Assembly: GCA_023435725.1 (NCBI GenBank)
Contig: JAEYRD010000224.1
Location: forward strand, 17,282 to 81,281
Origin: Pseudomonadota bacterium
Lineage (GTDB): Bacteria > Pseudomonadota > Alphaproteobacteria > Rhizobiales > Xanthobacteraceae
DNA: 64,000 bases
Direction of reading: 5' to 3'
Positions within the stretch are counted from its first letter, which is position 1, and every line of letters begins with the position of its first letter. Positions 24,191-32,848 of this stretch are shown in pieces. A program made the position numbers and the translations under genes. The notes under the pieces were generated by a model. That model saw only the letters and a list, made by a program, of their open reading frames with translations, did no database searches and was not told where the DNA came from.

Positions 24191-25285
24191 TCAGAACGAT
24201 CCTAGCGCCACGGGCCGGAACGCCTGCAGCAGCTGTTGATCCAGCTTGCCGCCCATGCCTTCCATCATCGTGAAGGCACGGGAGTGGGTGAAGGGCATGC
24301 GGTAGGCGCGCCTCTCCACCAGGGCGGCGTAGATGTCGACGATCGTCGTCAGCCGCACGATGTCGCTGATCTGGTTCGAAGAGAGGCCGTTCGGATAGCC
24401 GCTGCCATCGAGGAATTCGTGGTGATGCAGCACGACGTCGAGCATCTCCGGCGGGAAGCCGCCCTGCTCGGCGAGCGCCTCATAGCCGCGACGCGGATGC
24501 TCGCGGACCTCGGCCATCTCCTCGTCGGTGAGCTTGCCCGGCTTGTCGAGCAGCGAGGTGGGAACGAAGGCCTTGCCGACATCGTGCAGCAGCGCGGCGC
24601 GGGTCAGGCGGCGCTGGTCGTCCTCGCGCATGCCGAGATGCTGCGCGAAGGCGACGGCAAAGCCGGTGACGAACAGGCAGTGCCGGTAGCTGCCGACGTG
24701 GTGACAGCCGACCGTGGTGAGCCATTCGCGCAGCGAGGAGTGCTTGATCGCTTTCAGGATCTTGCTCTCGGAGGCGATGACGTCGTCGAAGGTCAGGGGC
24801 ACGCCGAGCGGCAGCTTCTCGAACATCTTCGTCAGCACCGCATGCGCCGCCTCGACGCCGCGGTTGAGCGTCTTGCCGCGATCGGTCGCGTCATAGGTGG
24901 CGGTGTCGGGGAACGCAGCGCGGATGCGCTGCAGAATCGCGTCGGGCTGAAACGGCCGCGAAATCGTATCGGTGGCTCCCAGCGCCCAGGCCTGCATCGT
25001 ACCGTGGTGCAAGGCGTCTGCCAGCACGAACAGCCGCGGCATCGTGCGATAGGCGTCGGCGTGCAGCTTGTTGCGCACGCGCTGCACGCTTTCGGGCGAG
25101 CGCAGGTTGATGTCGACCACGATGCCGGAGAGATCGCGCGACGGCTGCTCGGGAATGTCATGGGTCGCGACCGTCGAGACCTCCCCGACCGCCTTCAGGA
25201 TGCTGGCGAGCTCGCTGCTCGCATCGCCCCGGTCGGAAGCGAGCAGAAGCCGGCGTTTGGCTGCGGGTTTGGCTGAGGCGTTCAT
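24191..25285 (-). CDS. HD-GYP domain protein with degenerate receiver domain
   Basis: A 364-residue protein. Residues about 10-125 look like a receiver domain, with the phospho-acceptor region GIVVDINL, but the conserved Lys is Arg (ISRPF) and the early acidic pair is missing, so phosphorylation is doubtful. The C-terminal half carries HD-GYP motifs: LLHDVGK near 231, the HHHEFLDGSGYPNGL signature near 288, and a downstream VDIYAAL. HD-GYP domains hydrolyse cyclic di-GMP. The ATG follows GGGGAAG. It is a lone gene; its output is probably control of motility or attachment. Confidence 0.88.
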   Translation of the reverse strand: MNASAKPAAKRRLLLASDRGDASSELASILKAVGEVSTVATHDIPEQPSRDLSGIVVDINLRSPESVQRVRNKLHADAYRTMPRLFVLADALHHGTMQAWALGATDTISRPFQPDAILQRIRAAFPDTATYDATDRGKTLNRGVEAAHAVLTKMFEKLPLGVPLTFDDVIASESKILKAIKHSSLREWLTTVGCHHVGSYRHCLFVTGFAVAFAQHLGMREDDQRRLTRAALLHDVGKAFVPTSLLDKPGKLTDEEMAEVREHPRRGYEALAEQGGFPPEMLDVVLHHHEFLDGSGYPNGLSSNQISDIVRLTTIVDIYAALVERRAYRMPFTHSRAFTMMEGMGGKLDQQLLQAFRPVALGSF

Positions 25286-25580
25286 GGCTTCCCCAAAGAC
25301 ACGGGAGTGTACTTGGCGTCAGCGTAAGCCGGATCAGGTTCTCCGGGCCTTAAGAGGCGTGCTCAATGGAACCCTGCGGAATTGGGCGCAATTTTACGGA
25401 TTTGCCCGCTGAGGCGGTGCCAATCAAAAACCGTGAAAACAACCCCATGCACAGTAGGAGGGGCATTGATGCACAAGGAGAATTTTGGGCGCCCTCGCCC
25501 CAACCTCCGCTGTCATCGCACGGCTTGATGACCGGGCGATCCAGCACTCCGAGACGTCTGTGGGACACGGAGAAGCCGCG
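25286..25580. other. Intergenic, no gene supported
   Basis: The stretch upstream of the HD-GYP gene holds the promoter of that gene and GC-rich unassigned sequence; a short block near 25500-25560 resembles the flank of the following palindromic repeat. No convincing coding frame on either strand. Confidence 0.4.
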
Positions 25581-25654
25581 GCGTACTGGATGCCCCGCCG
25601 GAGCCTGTCATCGGGCTCGCCGAAGGCGAGACCCGGTGGCGGGGCATGACAGCG
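25581..25654. repeat. Palindromic repeat with nested hairpin module
   Basis: The outer arms are ACTGGATGCCCCGCC and GGCGGGGCATGACAG. Inside lies a separate module, GAGCCTGTCATCGGGC, hairpin TCGCCGAAGGCGA, GACCCGGTGG (25601-25639). Nearly the same module occurs inside the otherwise unrelated repeat at 61399-61519. Confidence 0.7.
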
Positions 25655-25674
25655 GAGGTGGGGATGCAAATGCG

Positions 25675-25705
25675 CAAAAAATCCGCCGGAGGTTGCCCTC
25701 CGGCG
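25675..25705 (-). terminator. Rho-independent terminator of the molybdenum hydroxylase operon
   Basis: CGCCGGAGG and CCTCCGGCG form a 9-bp stem with a TTGC loop; on the minus strand it is followed by GATTTTTT. It lies 31 bp after the stop codon of the large-subunit gene. Confidence 0.85.
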
Positions 25706-25735
25706 AATCATTTCACGTCACGATCTCAGCCCGGC

Positions 25736-28021
25736 TTACGCCTTCATCGCTCCCTTCACGGCTTCAGCCGTGATCGGCAGCGACCGTACCCGGGCGCCGG
25801 AGGCGTTGAAGATGGCATTGCCGATCGCGGGGGCGACGACCGTCACCGCGGGCTCGCCGACGCCGGTGGCCTTCTCGCCATTCGCGATCACGGCAATCGC
25901 GACCTCCGGCACCTGGCTCATGCGCAAGGGCTTGTAGCTGTCGAAGTTGGTCTGTTCGATGCCACCGTCCTTGAGCGTCGCCTTCTCGTACAGCGCCAGT
26001 GACAGGCCCCACAGCGCCGCGCCCTCGACCTGGGCACGGATGTTGTCGGGATGGACCTGCGTGCCGACGTCGGTTGCGACCGTGAGCTTCTTCACGGTCA
26101 CCTCGCCCGACGGCGCCACAGCGACATGGGCGACGCAGGCCGTCCAGCTCGCGGTTGCGCGTTCCTGTGACGAGACGCAGGCGACGCCCATGCCCTCGCC
26201 TTTCGGCAACTGCCTGGTGCCGTAGCCGGAGAGCCCCATCGCGGCGAGCAGCGTGTTGCGCAGCCGCTGCGCGCCGCCATCGTTCTTGCCCTTGCCGTCG
26301 AGCAACGCGATGCGGAACTGCGCCGGGTCCTTGCCGGCCGCAGCCGCGATCTCGTCGATCATGCTTTCGACCGCCCAGAAGGTCCAGCCCGGCGCCACCG
26401 AGCGGAGCTGGCCCGAGGGCGTCGCGTTGTGCGCGAGCTCGTTCTTGATCGCGCGCACATGATGGTTGGGCACGGTGTAGAAGAAGTCCGCACCGTTCAC
26501 CGTGAAGGAGTCGAGCGGGCCCTTCTTGTCGACCGAGGGCGTGAGGAAGTCAGGAATTCCCCAGCGGGCGGTCGGCCAGGCCGAGACCACGTCGTGGCTG
26601 AGTGCAACGAGCTTGCCGTCGCCGTCCACGCCGGCTTTCACCTTCTGGTAGGTGAGCGGACGCGAGAAATCCATCGTCATGTCGTTCTCGCGCGTGTAGA
26701 TCACCTTCACCGGCTTGCCGACCGCCTTTGCCGCCTGCACGGCCGGCACCATCATGTCGGCGTCTAACCTGCGGCCGAAACCGCCGCCGAGCCACATCTG
26801 GTGCATGACCACGAACTTCGGATCGATCCCGGCGGCGCCCGCTGCGATCGCGCCGGAGCGCGTCGCGAACTGGTTGCCGGAATAGATGTGCAGGATGTCG
26901 CCCTTGAACTCCGCGGTGGCGTTCATCGGCTCCATCGGCGCGTGGATGTTGATGCTGGTGGTGTACTCCGCCTCCAGCACCTTTGCGGCCGTACCGAACG
27001 CAACCGCGGGATCGCCGTCCTTGACGAAGAACTGGCCGGAGTCATCCAGGCCCTGCAGCCGTTTTGCTTCATCGAGCAGCGACTGGCTCGACAGCTTTGC
27101 GTTCGGCCCGCCGTCATAGCTGATCTTCAGCGCCGCCGCGGCCTTCTTGGCGTTGGCGTAGGTGCTGGCGACGGCGACCACCCAGCCCGACGTGGTCTGG
27201 GTCTTGTCGTCGAGGGTGACGGCCTTGATGAAGCCCGGCACCTTCTTCGCGTCGCCGTCGTCGACCGATTTCACCGTGGCGCCGAAGCGCACCGGTGGCG
27301 TGACCACGGCGCCATAGGCCATGCCCGGCAGCATCACGTCGATGCCGTACTTCGCCGTGCCGTTGGTCTTGGAGGGGATGTCGAGCTGCGGCACCGACAC
27401 GCCGATCATGATGTACTGATCCGGCGTCTTCAGCTTGATCGCCTTGAGCTCGTCCGGCGTGAAGGTCTTCGTCGCCTTGCCGCTCTTGACGATGTCGGCG
27501 AACGACGTCTGCTTCTTCGACTTCGGATGCGAGATCACGGAATCGCGCACCACGAGCTCCGAGGCCGGCACGCCCATGGAAGCGGCCGCAGCTTCCGTCA
27601 ACGCCATGCGGCCCGCGGCGCCTGCCCGGCTCATGGCGTCAAAGTTCATCATGGTCGACCAGCTTCCGCCGGTGATCTGCGCGCCCAGCACGGGGTCGTT
27701 GAACTTCGGATCGTTGGAGGCTAACGAAACGCGCATGTCGCTCCATTTCGCACCCAGCTCCTCGCAGACGATCTGCGCCATGGTGGAGGCGATGTGCTGG
27801 CCCATGTCGGCCTTGCCGCAGGTCACGGTGACCAGGCCATCGGGCGCGATCGCATACCAGACGCTCGGCTCGAAATTAGCGGGCGCGGCAGCAAGCGCCG
27901 CACCGACGCCGGGCACGCCGGCATAGCCGAGCACGAGGCCGGCCGCGGCCGTGCCGACGAGGAAGGAGCGGCGGCTGAGATCGGTCGTCTCAGGAGCGAC
28001 GTTTTTCACGTGCTGATTCAT
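25736..28021 (-). CDS. Molybdopterin-binding hydroxylase large subunit (isoquinoline 1-oxidoreductase beta-like)
   Basis: A 761-residue large subunit of the xanthine dehydrogenase family, IorB subgroup. From ATG 28021 it has a twin-arginine signal (LSRRSFLVGTAAAG), so it is exported folded. Molybdenum-cofactor segments are visible: MWLGGGFGRRLDADM near residue 440, GQLRSVAPGWTFWAVES near 545, and GVGEPAVTVVAPAIGNA near the end, whose Glu is the catalytic base in the family. It pairs with the 2Fe-2S subunit encoded just upstream (ATGA overlap). The substrate (N-heterocycle or aldehyde) cannot be told. Confidence 0.88.
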   Translation of the reverse strand: MNQHVKNVAPETTDLSRRSFLVGTAAAGLVLGYAGVPGVGAALAAAPANFEPSVWYAIAPDGLVTVTCGKADMGQHIASTMAQIVCEELGAKWSDMRVSLASNDPKFNDPVLGAQITGGSWSTMMNFDAMSRAGAAGRMALTEAAAASMGVPASELVVRDSVISHPKSKKQTSFADIVKSGKATKTFTPDELKAIKLKTPDQYIMIGVSVPQLDIPSKTNGTAKYGIDVMLPGMAYGAVVTPPVRFGATVKSVDDGDAKKVPGFIKAVTLDDKTQTTSGWVVAVASTYANAKKAAAALKISYDGGPNAKLSSQSLLDEAKRLQGLDDSGQFFVKDGDPAVAFGTAAKVLEAEYTTSINIHAPMEPMNATAEFKGDILHIYSGNQFATRSGAIAAGAAGIDPKFVVMHQMWLGGGFGRRLDADMMVPAVQAAKAVGKPVKVIYTRENDMTMDFSRPLTYQKVKAGVDGDGKLVALSHDVVSAWPTARWGIPDFLTPSVDKKGPLDSFTVNGADFFYTVPNHHVRAIKNELAHNATPSGQLRSVAPGWTFWAVESMIDEIAAAAGKDPAQFRIALLDGKGKNDGGAQRLRNTLLAAMGLSGYGTRQLPKGEGMGVACVSSQERATASWTACVAHVAVAPSGEVTVKKLTVATDVGTQVHPDNIRAQVEGAALWGLSLALYEKATLKDGGIEQTNFDSYKPLRMSQVPEVAIAVIANGEKATGVGEPAVTVVAPAIGNAIFNASGARVRSLPITAEAVKGAMKA

Positions 28022-28509
28022 GTGGGCCTCCGCTCGTTGCCGGAGGCAGATGCGGTGCGCATCTCGGTTGCAGCGCGCATGATCGCCTTCTGGATCCGCG
28101 AATAGGTCATGCAACGGCAGAGATTGCCGTCCATATGCGCCACGACCTCTTCCCTGGTCGGATTGGGATTCTTCGCAAGCAGCGAGGCCGCCTGCATGAT
28201 CTGCCCGGACTGGCAGTAGCCGCATTGCGGCACCTGCTCGGCGAACCACGCCTTCTGCAGGGGATGATCACCCTTGGCGGAGAGACCTTCGATGGTGGTG
28301 ATCTTCTTGCCGGCGACATCGCCGACCATGGTCTGGCACGAGCGCACGGCTTCGCCGTTGACGTGCACGGTGCAGGCGCCGCACAGCCCGGCACCGCACC
28401 CAAACTTGGTGCCGGTCATCTGCAATTGCTCGCGGATTGCCCAGAGGAGCGGCGTGTCGTTCGCCGCATCCACGGACAGACTCCGCCCGTTGATGGTGAG
28501 AGTTGGCAT
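28018..28509 (-). CDS. 2Fe-2S subunit of molybdenum hydroxylase (isoquinoline 1-oxidoreductase alpha-like)
   Basis: A 163-residue electron-transfer subunit with two 2Fe-2S clusters. The N-terminal plant-type cluster is GCGAGLCGACTVH with a later Cys in VRSCQTM. The C-terminal cluster is CGYCQSGQIMQA and NLCRCMTYSRI. The start at ATG 28509 is chosen for AGGGGAAG six bases upstream. Electrons probably pass on to a membrane cytochrome, not encoded here. The stop overlaps the large-subunit start by 4 bp. Confidence 0.9.
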   Translation of the reverse strand: MPTLTINGRSLSVDAANDTPLLWAIREQLQMTGTKFGCGAGLCGACTVHVNGEAVRSCQTMVGDVAGKKITTIEGLSAKGDHPLQKAWFAEQVPQCGYCQSGQIMQAASLLAKNPNPTREEVVAHMDGNLCRCMTYSRIQKAIMRAATEMRTASASGNERRPT

Positions 28510-28831
28510 AGGCATCTTCCCCTGCCGGTGCATGAAGCCGCTTACGGCGGCAACTTGTGTGGCGGACACCCACCGGGCCGGCGCCCGCCTTGGTAGCAAG
28601 AATGGTCGCGTTCACGTGCCGTGGCAAATGCAATTTGGAATCGATCGAAACTATCTCGACATCTATTCGTTGTGCGTTGCGACAACAGCGCTTGCGCAGC
28701 GACTGAACGCAACAAACAGCGGCAGACTTCGCGGCGAGGCATGCATGCCATCGCGTTCAAGCAGTTTCTTCCAGGTAACCCGGCGGGCTAGGATCAACGC
28801 GAAACAACGACGAACAGAAGAGGTGGGAGAC
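28510..28831. other. Divergent intergenic region
   Basis: The 320 bp between the hydroxylase operon (minus) and the alpha/beta hydrolase (plus) must hold both promoters. I see no coding frame or clear operator in it. Confidence 0.5.
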
Positions 28832-29596
28832 ATGCCAAGGATCGATCGAGACGGCGTCGGCATCTATTACGAGGTTCGTGGCGACGGCCCACCGCTGCTG
28901 CTGACCCACGGTTATTCGTCGACCTCGGCGATGTGGCATGGCCAGGTCGATGCGCTCGCCAGGGACCACAAGCTCATCCTGTGGGACATGCGGGGCCACG
29001 GCCAGTCCGATTATCCCGACGATCCCAAAGCCTATAGCGAAGCTCTGACCGTCGGCGACATGGCGGCGATCCTCGATGCGGTCGGCGCCGAGCGCGCGAT
29101 CATCGGCGGACTGTCGCTCGGGGGTTACATGTCGCTCGCCTTCTACCGCGCCCATCAACAGCGTACCCGCGCGCTGCTGATCATCGACACCGGGCCGGGC
29201 TTCAAGAAGGACGACGCGCGCGAGGCCTGGAACGCGCGCGCGCTCGCCACCGCCGACAAGCTGGATCACGAAGGCCTCGAGGTCCTGAAAGCGGCGACGC
29301 GCGAACGTGCCACCGCGAGCCATCGCAATGCCAAGGGACTGGCGCTTGCGGCGCGCGGCATGCTGACCCAGCGCGACGCGCGCGTGATCGAGCTATTGCC
29401 CGAGATCAAGGTGCCGTCGCTGATCGTGGTCGGCGCCGACGACGCGCCGTTCCTGGCGGCGTCCGACTACATGGCCGCAAAGATCCCCGGCGCACAAAAG
29501 GTCGTGATCCCGGCCGCCGGCCACGCCGTCAACATCGATCAGCCGCAGGCTTTTGTTGACGCGGTACTGCCTTTCCTGAAGAACTTGCCGCGCTAG
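28832..29596 (+). CDS. Alpha/beta hydrolase
   Basis: A 254-residue alpha/beta-hydrolase. The oxyanion region is LLLTHGYSSTSAMW, the nucleophile elbow GGLSLGGYMS (Ser near residue 98), the acid Asp in VVGADDAPFL, and the His in PAAGHAVN near 233. The family includes esterases, lactonases and meta-cleavage hydrolases; the substrate is unknown. The ATG at 28832 follows GGGAGAC. A small secreted protein follows 9 bp downstream. Confidence 0.9.
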   Translation: MPRIDRDGVGIYYEVRGDGPPLLLTHGYSSTSAMWHGQVDALARDHKLILWDMRGHGQSDYPDDPKAYSEALTVGDMAAILDAVGAERAIIGGLSLGGYMSLAFYRAHQQRTRALLIIDTGPGFKKDDAREAWNARALATADKLDHEGLEVLKAATRERATASHRNAKGLALAARGMLTQRDARVIELLPEIKVPSLIVVGADDAPFLAASDYMAAKIPGAQKVVIPAAGHAVNIDQPQAFVDAVLPFLKNLPR

Positions 29597-29605
29597 GCTG
29601 GCTGG

Positions 29606-29962
29606 ATGAGGACGCAGGCAATGAAGCGAGCGATGTTGGCTGCAGGTGTGATGGCGACGCTTCTCTCTGCATCTGTGCAGGCCGAGCGGTTCAACACTGT
29701 GACGCCTCGCAAGCCCTTCGTCGCGACATTGTCGAACAACACACCGCTTGCTTTCGGCATGGACGCCGAGCAGACCGCGCGCGCACTGGGGCAACCGCTG
29801 CAGTACGTTCGCGGGCGTCCCGGCAACGAGATGTACCTCGCCTTGCGCGACATCGGCGGCAGCGGACTGATCCCCTACCGCCACCGCCTGTTCCTGCAAT
29901 TCCGCCACGGTCGACTGGCGGGATGGAAGGAGGACTACGGCGAGAACTGGATGTGGGAGTAA
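29606..29962 (+). CDS. Small secreted hypothetical protein
   Basis: A 118-residue exported protein: signal peptide from MRTQAMKRAMLAAGVMATLLSA to about residue 26, then a compact mature domain with LAFGMDAEQTARALGQPLQY and RGRPGNEMYLAL. The last part is rich in aromatic and charged residues (KEDYGENWMWE). It resembles short SmpA/OmlA-like or beta-lactamase-inhibitor-like folds (BamE type) in its layout, but the match is weak. It may be cotranscribed with the hydrolase. ATG 29621 is an alternative start. Confidence 0.65.
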   Translation: MRTQAMKRAMLAAGVMATLLSASVQAERFNTVTPRKPFVATLSNNTPLAFGMDAEQTARALGQPLQYVRGRPGNEMYLALRDIGGSGLIPYRHRLFLQFRHGRLAGWKEDYGENWMWE

Positions 29963-29963
29963 T

Positions 29964-30099
29964 CCTCATGGTGAGGAGGCGCCAAACGGGTCCGCCCGGA
30001 GGGCGGCCCGATGGCAGGCTCCGCGCCTTCTCGAACCATAGAGGCCCGCCTCTCCCAGCTCGGCCTTCATCCTTCGAGACGCGCTCCTCAGAATGAGGA
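29964..30099. repeat. Palindromic intergenic repeat, CATCCTTCGAGACGC family
   Basis: The left end TCCTCATGGTGAGGAGGCGC and the right end CATCCTTCGAGACGC followed by CTCCTCAGAATGAGGA, with inner arms around GTCCGCCCGGAGGGCGG. The same family occurs at 31849-31957. It separates the small secreted protein from the dienelactone hydrolase gene. Confidence 0.65.
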
Positions 30100-30144
30100 G
30101 TGAGAGCGCGAATTTCGGATCGACAACCAAGAAGGACAACCCGC

Positions 30145-30816
30145 GTGGGACAAGACATCAAACTGACGGCCTCCGACAATTTCCAGCTCGGCGCCTATCG
30201 CGCTGATCCCGCAGGTGCCCCGAAGGGCGCGGTGGTGGTGATCCAGGAGATCTTCGGGGTCAATCACCACATCCGCTCGGTATGCGACCGCCTCGCTAGC
30301 GAAGGCTATGTCGCGATCGCGCCGTCGATCTTCGACCGCACCTCGCCGAACTTCCAGTCGGGCTATACGCCCGATGAGATCGCCGAGGCGCGCAAATTCG
30401 TCGCCAATCCCGATTGGGCGGCGATGCTGCGCGACACGCAAGCGGCGATCGATGCGGTGAAGAACGTCGGGCCGGTCGGCATCATCGGCTTTTGCCTGGG
30501 CGGCAGCGTCGCCTTCGTCGCGGCAACGCGGTTGACCGGCCTGAAGGCCGCGATCGGCTATTACGGCGGCGCCGTCGTGCGCTTTGCGGACGAGACGCCG
30601 AAGGCGCCGACGCAGCTGCATTTTGGCGAGAAGGATGCCGGCATTCCCCTGACCGACGTCGAGACCATCAAGGTGAAGCGACCGGAAGTGGAGGTCTTCA
30701 TCTATCCCGGCGCCCAGCATGGCTTCCACTGCGACGAGCGGCCGAGCTATGACAAGACCAGCTCCGACATCGCCTGGCCGCGCAGCATGGAATTTTTCGC
30801 CAAGCATTTGAAATAG
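30145..30816 (+). CDS. Dienelactone hydrolase family protein
   Basis: A 223-residue dienelactone hydrolase. The catalytic Cys lies in IGFCLGGSVA near residue 117, Asp in FGEKDAGIP near 165, and His in AQHGFHCDE near 197, the Cys-His-Asp triad that distinguishes this family from Ser hydrolases. It opens at GTG 30145 behind AAGGA; a frame to 30100 adds residues without homology. In aromatic catabolism such enzymes open dienelactones; no other pathway gene is near. Confidence 0.88.
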   Translation: MGQDIKLTASDNFQLGAYRADPAGAPKGAVVVIQEIFGVNHHIRSVCDRLASEGYVAIAPSIFDRTSPNFQSGYTPDEIAEARKFVANPDWAAMLRDTQAAIDAVKNVGPVGIIGFCLGGSVAFVAATRLTGLKAAIGYYGGAVVRFADETPKAPTQLHFGEKDAGIPLTDVETIKVKRPEVEVFIYPGAQHGFHCDERPSYDKTSSDIAWPRSMEFFAKHLK

Positions 30817-30836
30817 CGCGGGGCTATCTCTCCGCT

Positions 30837-30940
30837 GTCATTCCGGGATGCGCCGACAGGCGCAGGCCCGGAATCCATCGTGCCTCAGAATTGGTGGAGA
30901 AATGGATTCCGGGCTCTCGCTTCGCGAGCCCCGGAATGAC
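30837..30940. repeat. Palindromic intergenic repeat, GTCATTCCGGG family
   Basis: It begins GTCATTCCGGG and ends CCCCGGAATGAC, with inner arms GGCCCGGAATCCAT and ATGGATTCCGGGC and a small hairpin CTCGCTTCGCGAG. It separates the convergent dienelactone hydrolase and polysaccharide export genes and may terminate both. Confidence 0.8.
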
Positions 30941-30964
30941 GAGGGGAGAGAGTTCGGCTGAACG

Positions 30965-31696
30965 CTAGAACCAGCGCTCGCCGACGAACACGGTATCGCC
31001 GGGGCTCAAGGGTGTGCCGAGCGGCACGACGGCGCGCATGGAGCCGCCGGCTTCGGTGTGCGTGACGGTGACCACGTCGCGCTTGGCACGGGGCGAGAAG
31101 CCGCCGGCGATGGCGACCGCGCTTTCGACCGTCATGTTCGGCACGTAGGGATATTGTCCGGGTGCCGTGACTTCGCCGAGGATGAAGAACGGGCGATAGG
31201 CCTCGATCTCGACGGCGACCGACGGCTCGCGGATGTAGCCGTTGCGCAGGCGTGCGGCGACTTCTCCGGCAAGGCCCGCCGTGGTGCGGCCGCGTGCAGG
31301 CACCGTGCCGATCAGCGGCATGGTGATCGAACCGCCAGCATCGATCGCGTAGCTATTGGTGAGACCTTCCTGGCCGTAGACCACGACGCGCAGCTTGTCG
31401 CCGGCATCGAGATGGTAGGAGGCGTCGTGGCGGACCGGCGCAGCCATCGGCGCGCCGTAACCGACCGGCATGGGCGCAGGCGAGGAGGCAAAGGAATTGC
31501 GCAGCGCGCCAGTCGCGCCGCCATTGGCAACGACACCCGGCTGCGGAGCGCTGTAGGGCTGGCCATAAGCCATGGAGTCGAGATCGGGGCGCGGCTGCAC
31601 CATCGCGACGGGGCCAGCCGTCTGCATGCAGCCGCCAAGGACCAGCGCGGCGGACGCTGCCAAGATCGACCATCGAAACGCGCGTGCAACCGGCAC
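30965..31696 (-). CDS. Polysaccharide export lipoprotein (Wza/ExoF-like)
   Basis: A 243-residue outer-membrane-type lipoprotein. GTG start at 31696; signal peptide with lipobox LGGC near residue 23. A Ser/Ala/Pro-rich linker follows, then the Poly_export domain (YHLDAGDKLRVVVYGQ, IDAGGSITMPLIGTVPA) and an SLBB repeat (FFILGEVTAPGQYPY). It would form the export channel for a capsule or exopolysaccharide. No glycosyltransferase or Wzc is near, so its partners are elsewhere. A CtrA-like half-site TTAACCAT lies about 50 bp upstream at 31743-31750. Confidence 0.88.
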   Translation of the reverse strand: MPVARAFRWSILAASAALVLGGCMQTAGPVAMVQPRPDLDSMAYGQPYSAPQPGVVANGGATGALRNSFASSPAPMPVGYGAPMAAPVRHDASYHLDAGDKLRVVVYGQEGLTNSYAIDAGGSITMPLIGTVPARGRTTAGLAGEVAARLRNGYIREPSVAVEIEAYRPFFILGEVTAPGQYPYVPNMTVESAVAIAGGFSPRAKRDVVTVTHTEAGGSMRAVVPLGTPLSPGDTVFVGERWF

Positions 31697-31848
31697 TTGA
31701 GCTCATCCCTGAAAAGGAGACAGGTTCAGTCTTGCACCCGGTATGGTTAATAAAGGGTTTGCGGGAGACCTCTGGCGACAACCCTCCCCTGGAGAGCAGG
31801 GCTATCGCATGTGGCGGTTTGAAGCTGCCGAACCCGCTCGGCCTGCGT

Positions 31849-31957
31849 GGTTCGAGACGCCCGCTCGGCGGGCGCCTCACCATGAGGGTCGGATATCCCG
31901 CCGCGAAACGCGACCTCATCCTGAGGGCCCGCCGTAGGCGGGCGTCTCGAAGGATGG
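31849..31957. repeat. Palindromic intergenic repeat, TTCGAGACGCCCGC family
   Basis: The arms GTTCGAGACGCCCGC and GCGGGCGTCTCGAAGGATGG face each other, with inner arms ACCATGAGGGT and CTCATCCTGAGGG. It is related to the copy at 29964-30099. The rest of 31697-32003 holds no gene. Confidence 0.7.
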
Positions 31958-32003
31958 CCGCAGGCGAGCTTCCTGCCTCTGACGCTCGGCTAGACGCTTA
32001 CAG

Positions 32004-32660
32004 CTACGCGCTCACGCCAACGCCGATCGGGCAGGACACGCCGGTGCCGCCGAGGCCGCAATAGCCGGCGGGATTCTTTGCCAGATATTGCTGATGGTAG
32101 TCCTCGGCGTAATAGAACGGGCCGGCCGGTGCGATCTCGGTGGTGATGGCGCCGAGCCCCCTGGCGGCAAGCGCCTTCTGATAGAGCGCCTTCGACTCCT
32201 CGGCCGCCTTCTTCTGCGCGTCAGAGTAAGTGTAGATCGCGCTTCGGTACTGCGTGCCGACGTCGTTGCCCTGACGCATGCCCTGCGTCGGGTTGTGGCT
32301 CTCCCAGAACGTCTTCAACAGCTTCTCGTAGGAGATCTTCTTCGGATCGAACACGACCAGCACCACTTCGGTGTGGCCGGTGCGTCCCGAACAGGTCTCT
32401 TCATAGGTCGGGTTCGGCGTGTGGCCGCCGGCATAGCCGACAGCAGTCGTGTAGATGCCGTCGCCGAGCTCCCAGAATTTGCGCTCGGCGCCCCAGAAGC
32501 AGCCGAGGCCGAACACGGCCTGCTCGTGGCCTGCAGGATAAGGCGGCTGCAACTTCGCGCCGTTGACGAAATGAATGGTCGCGGTCGGAATGGCTTGCGC
32601 ACGGCCCGGCAGCGCTTCGGCTGCGCTCGGCAATGCGGTGGTCTTGCGCATGAACAGCAT
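32004..32660 (-). CDS. msrA: Peptide methionine (S)-S-oxide reductase MsrA
   Basis: A 218-residue methionine sulfoxide reductase A. The catalytic Cys lies in GLGCFWGAERKFW near residue 54, with YAGG and TGHTEVV following. A second, recycling Cys pair is at the C-terminus (GYCGLGG and VSCPIG). The start ATG 32660 follows GGAG; a frame to 32690 has no ribosome site. It repairs the S-form of oxidised methionine in proteins, with thioredoxin as reductant. It has no operon partner. Confidence 0.93.
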   Translation of the reverse strand: MLFMRKTTALPSAAEALPGRAQAIPTATIHFVNGAKLQPPYPAGHEQAVFGLGCFWGAERKFWELGDGIYTTAVGYAGGHTPNPTYEETCSGRTGHTEVVLVVFDPKKISYEKLLKTFWESHNPTQGMRQGNDVGTQYRSAIYTYSDAQKKAAEESKALYQKALAARGLGAITTEIAPAGPFYYAEDYHQQYLAKNPAGYCGLGGTGVSCPIGVGVSA

Positions 32661-32799
32661 GGACGGATCTCCGGGAACGAGCTGCCGCATCGCGTGAGCC
32701 AGGCGCTCAGGCGGCGTGCTCGCGATCAGTTGTGAATATAGGCATATACGCAGCAGGAGGCAGCCCTGTTACAGCTCCCGTCAGCGCGAGGCTCAGTCG

Positions 32800-32848
32800 C
32801 GGGAATTGAAAGCTCAATCCCGGGAATTGAAAGTTCAATCCCGGGAAT
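32800..32848. repeat. Tandem 21-bp repeat overlapping a stop codon
   Basis: Two 21-bp units CGGGAATTGAAAG(C/T)TCAATCC follow each other (32800-32820, 32821-32841) and a third starts at 32842. The stop codon of the membrane-protein gene at 32835 lies in the second unit, so each unit carries a copy of the coding end. Confidence 0.75.
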
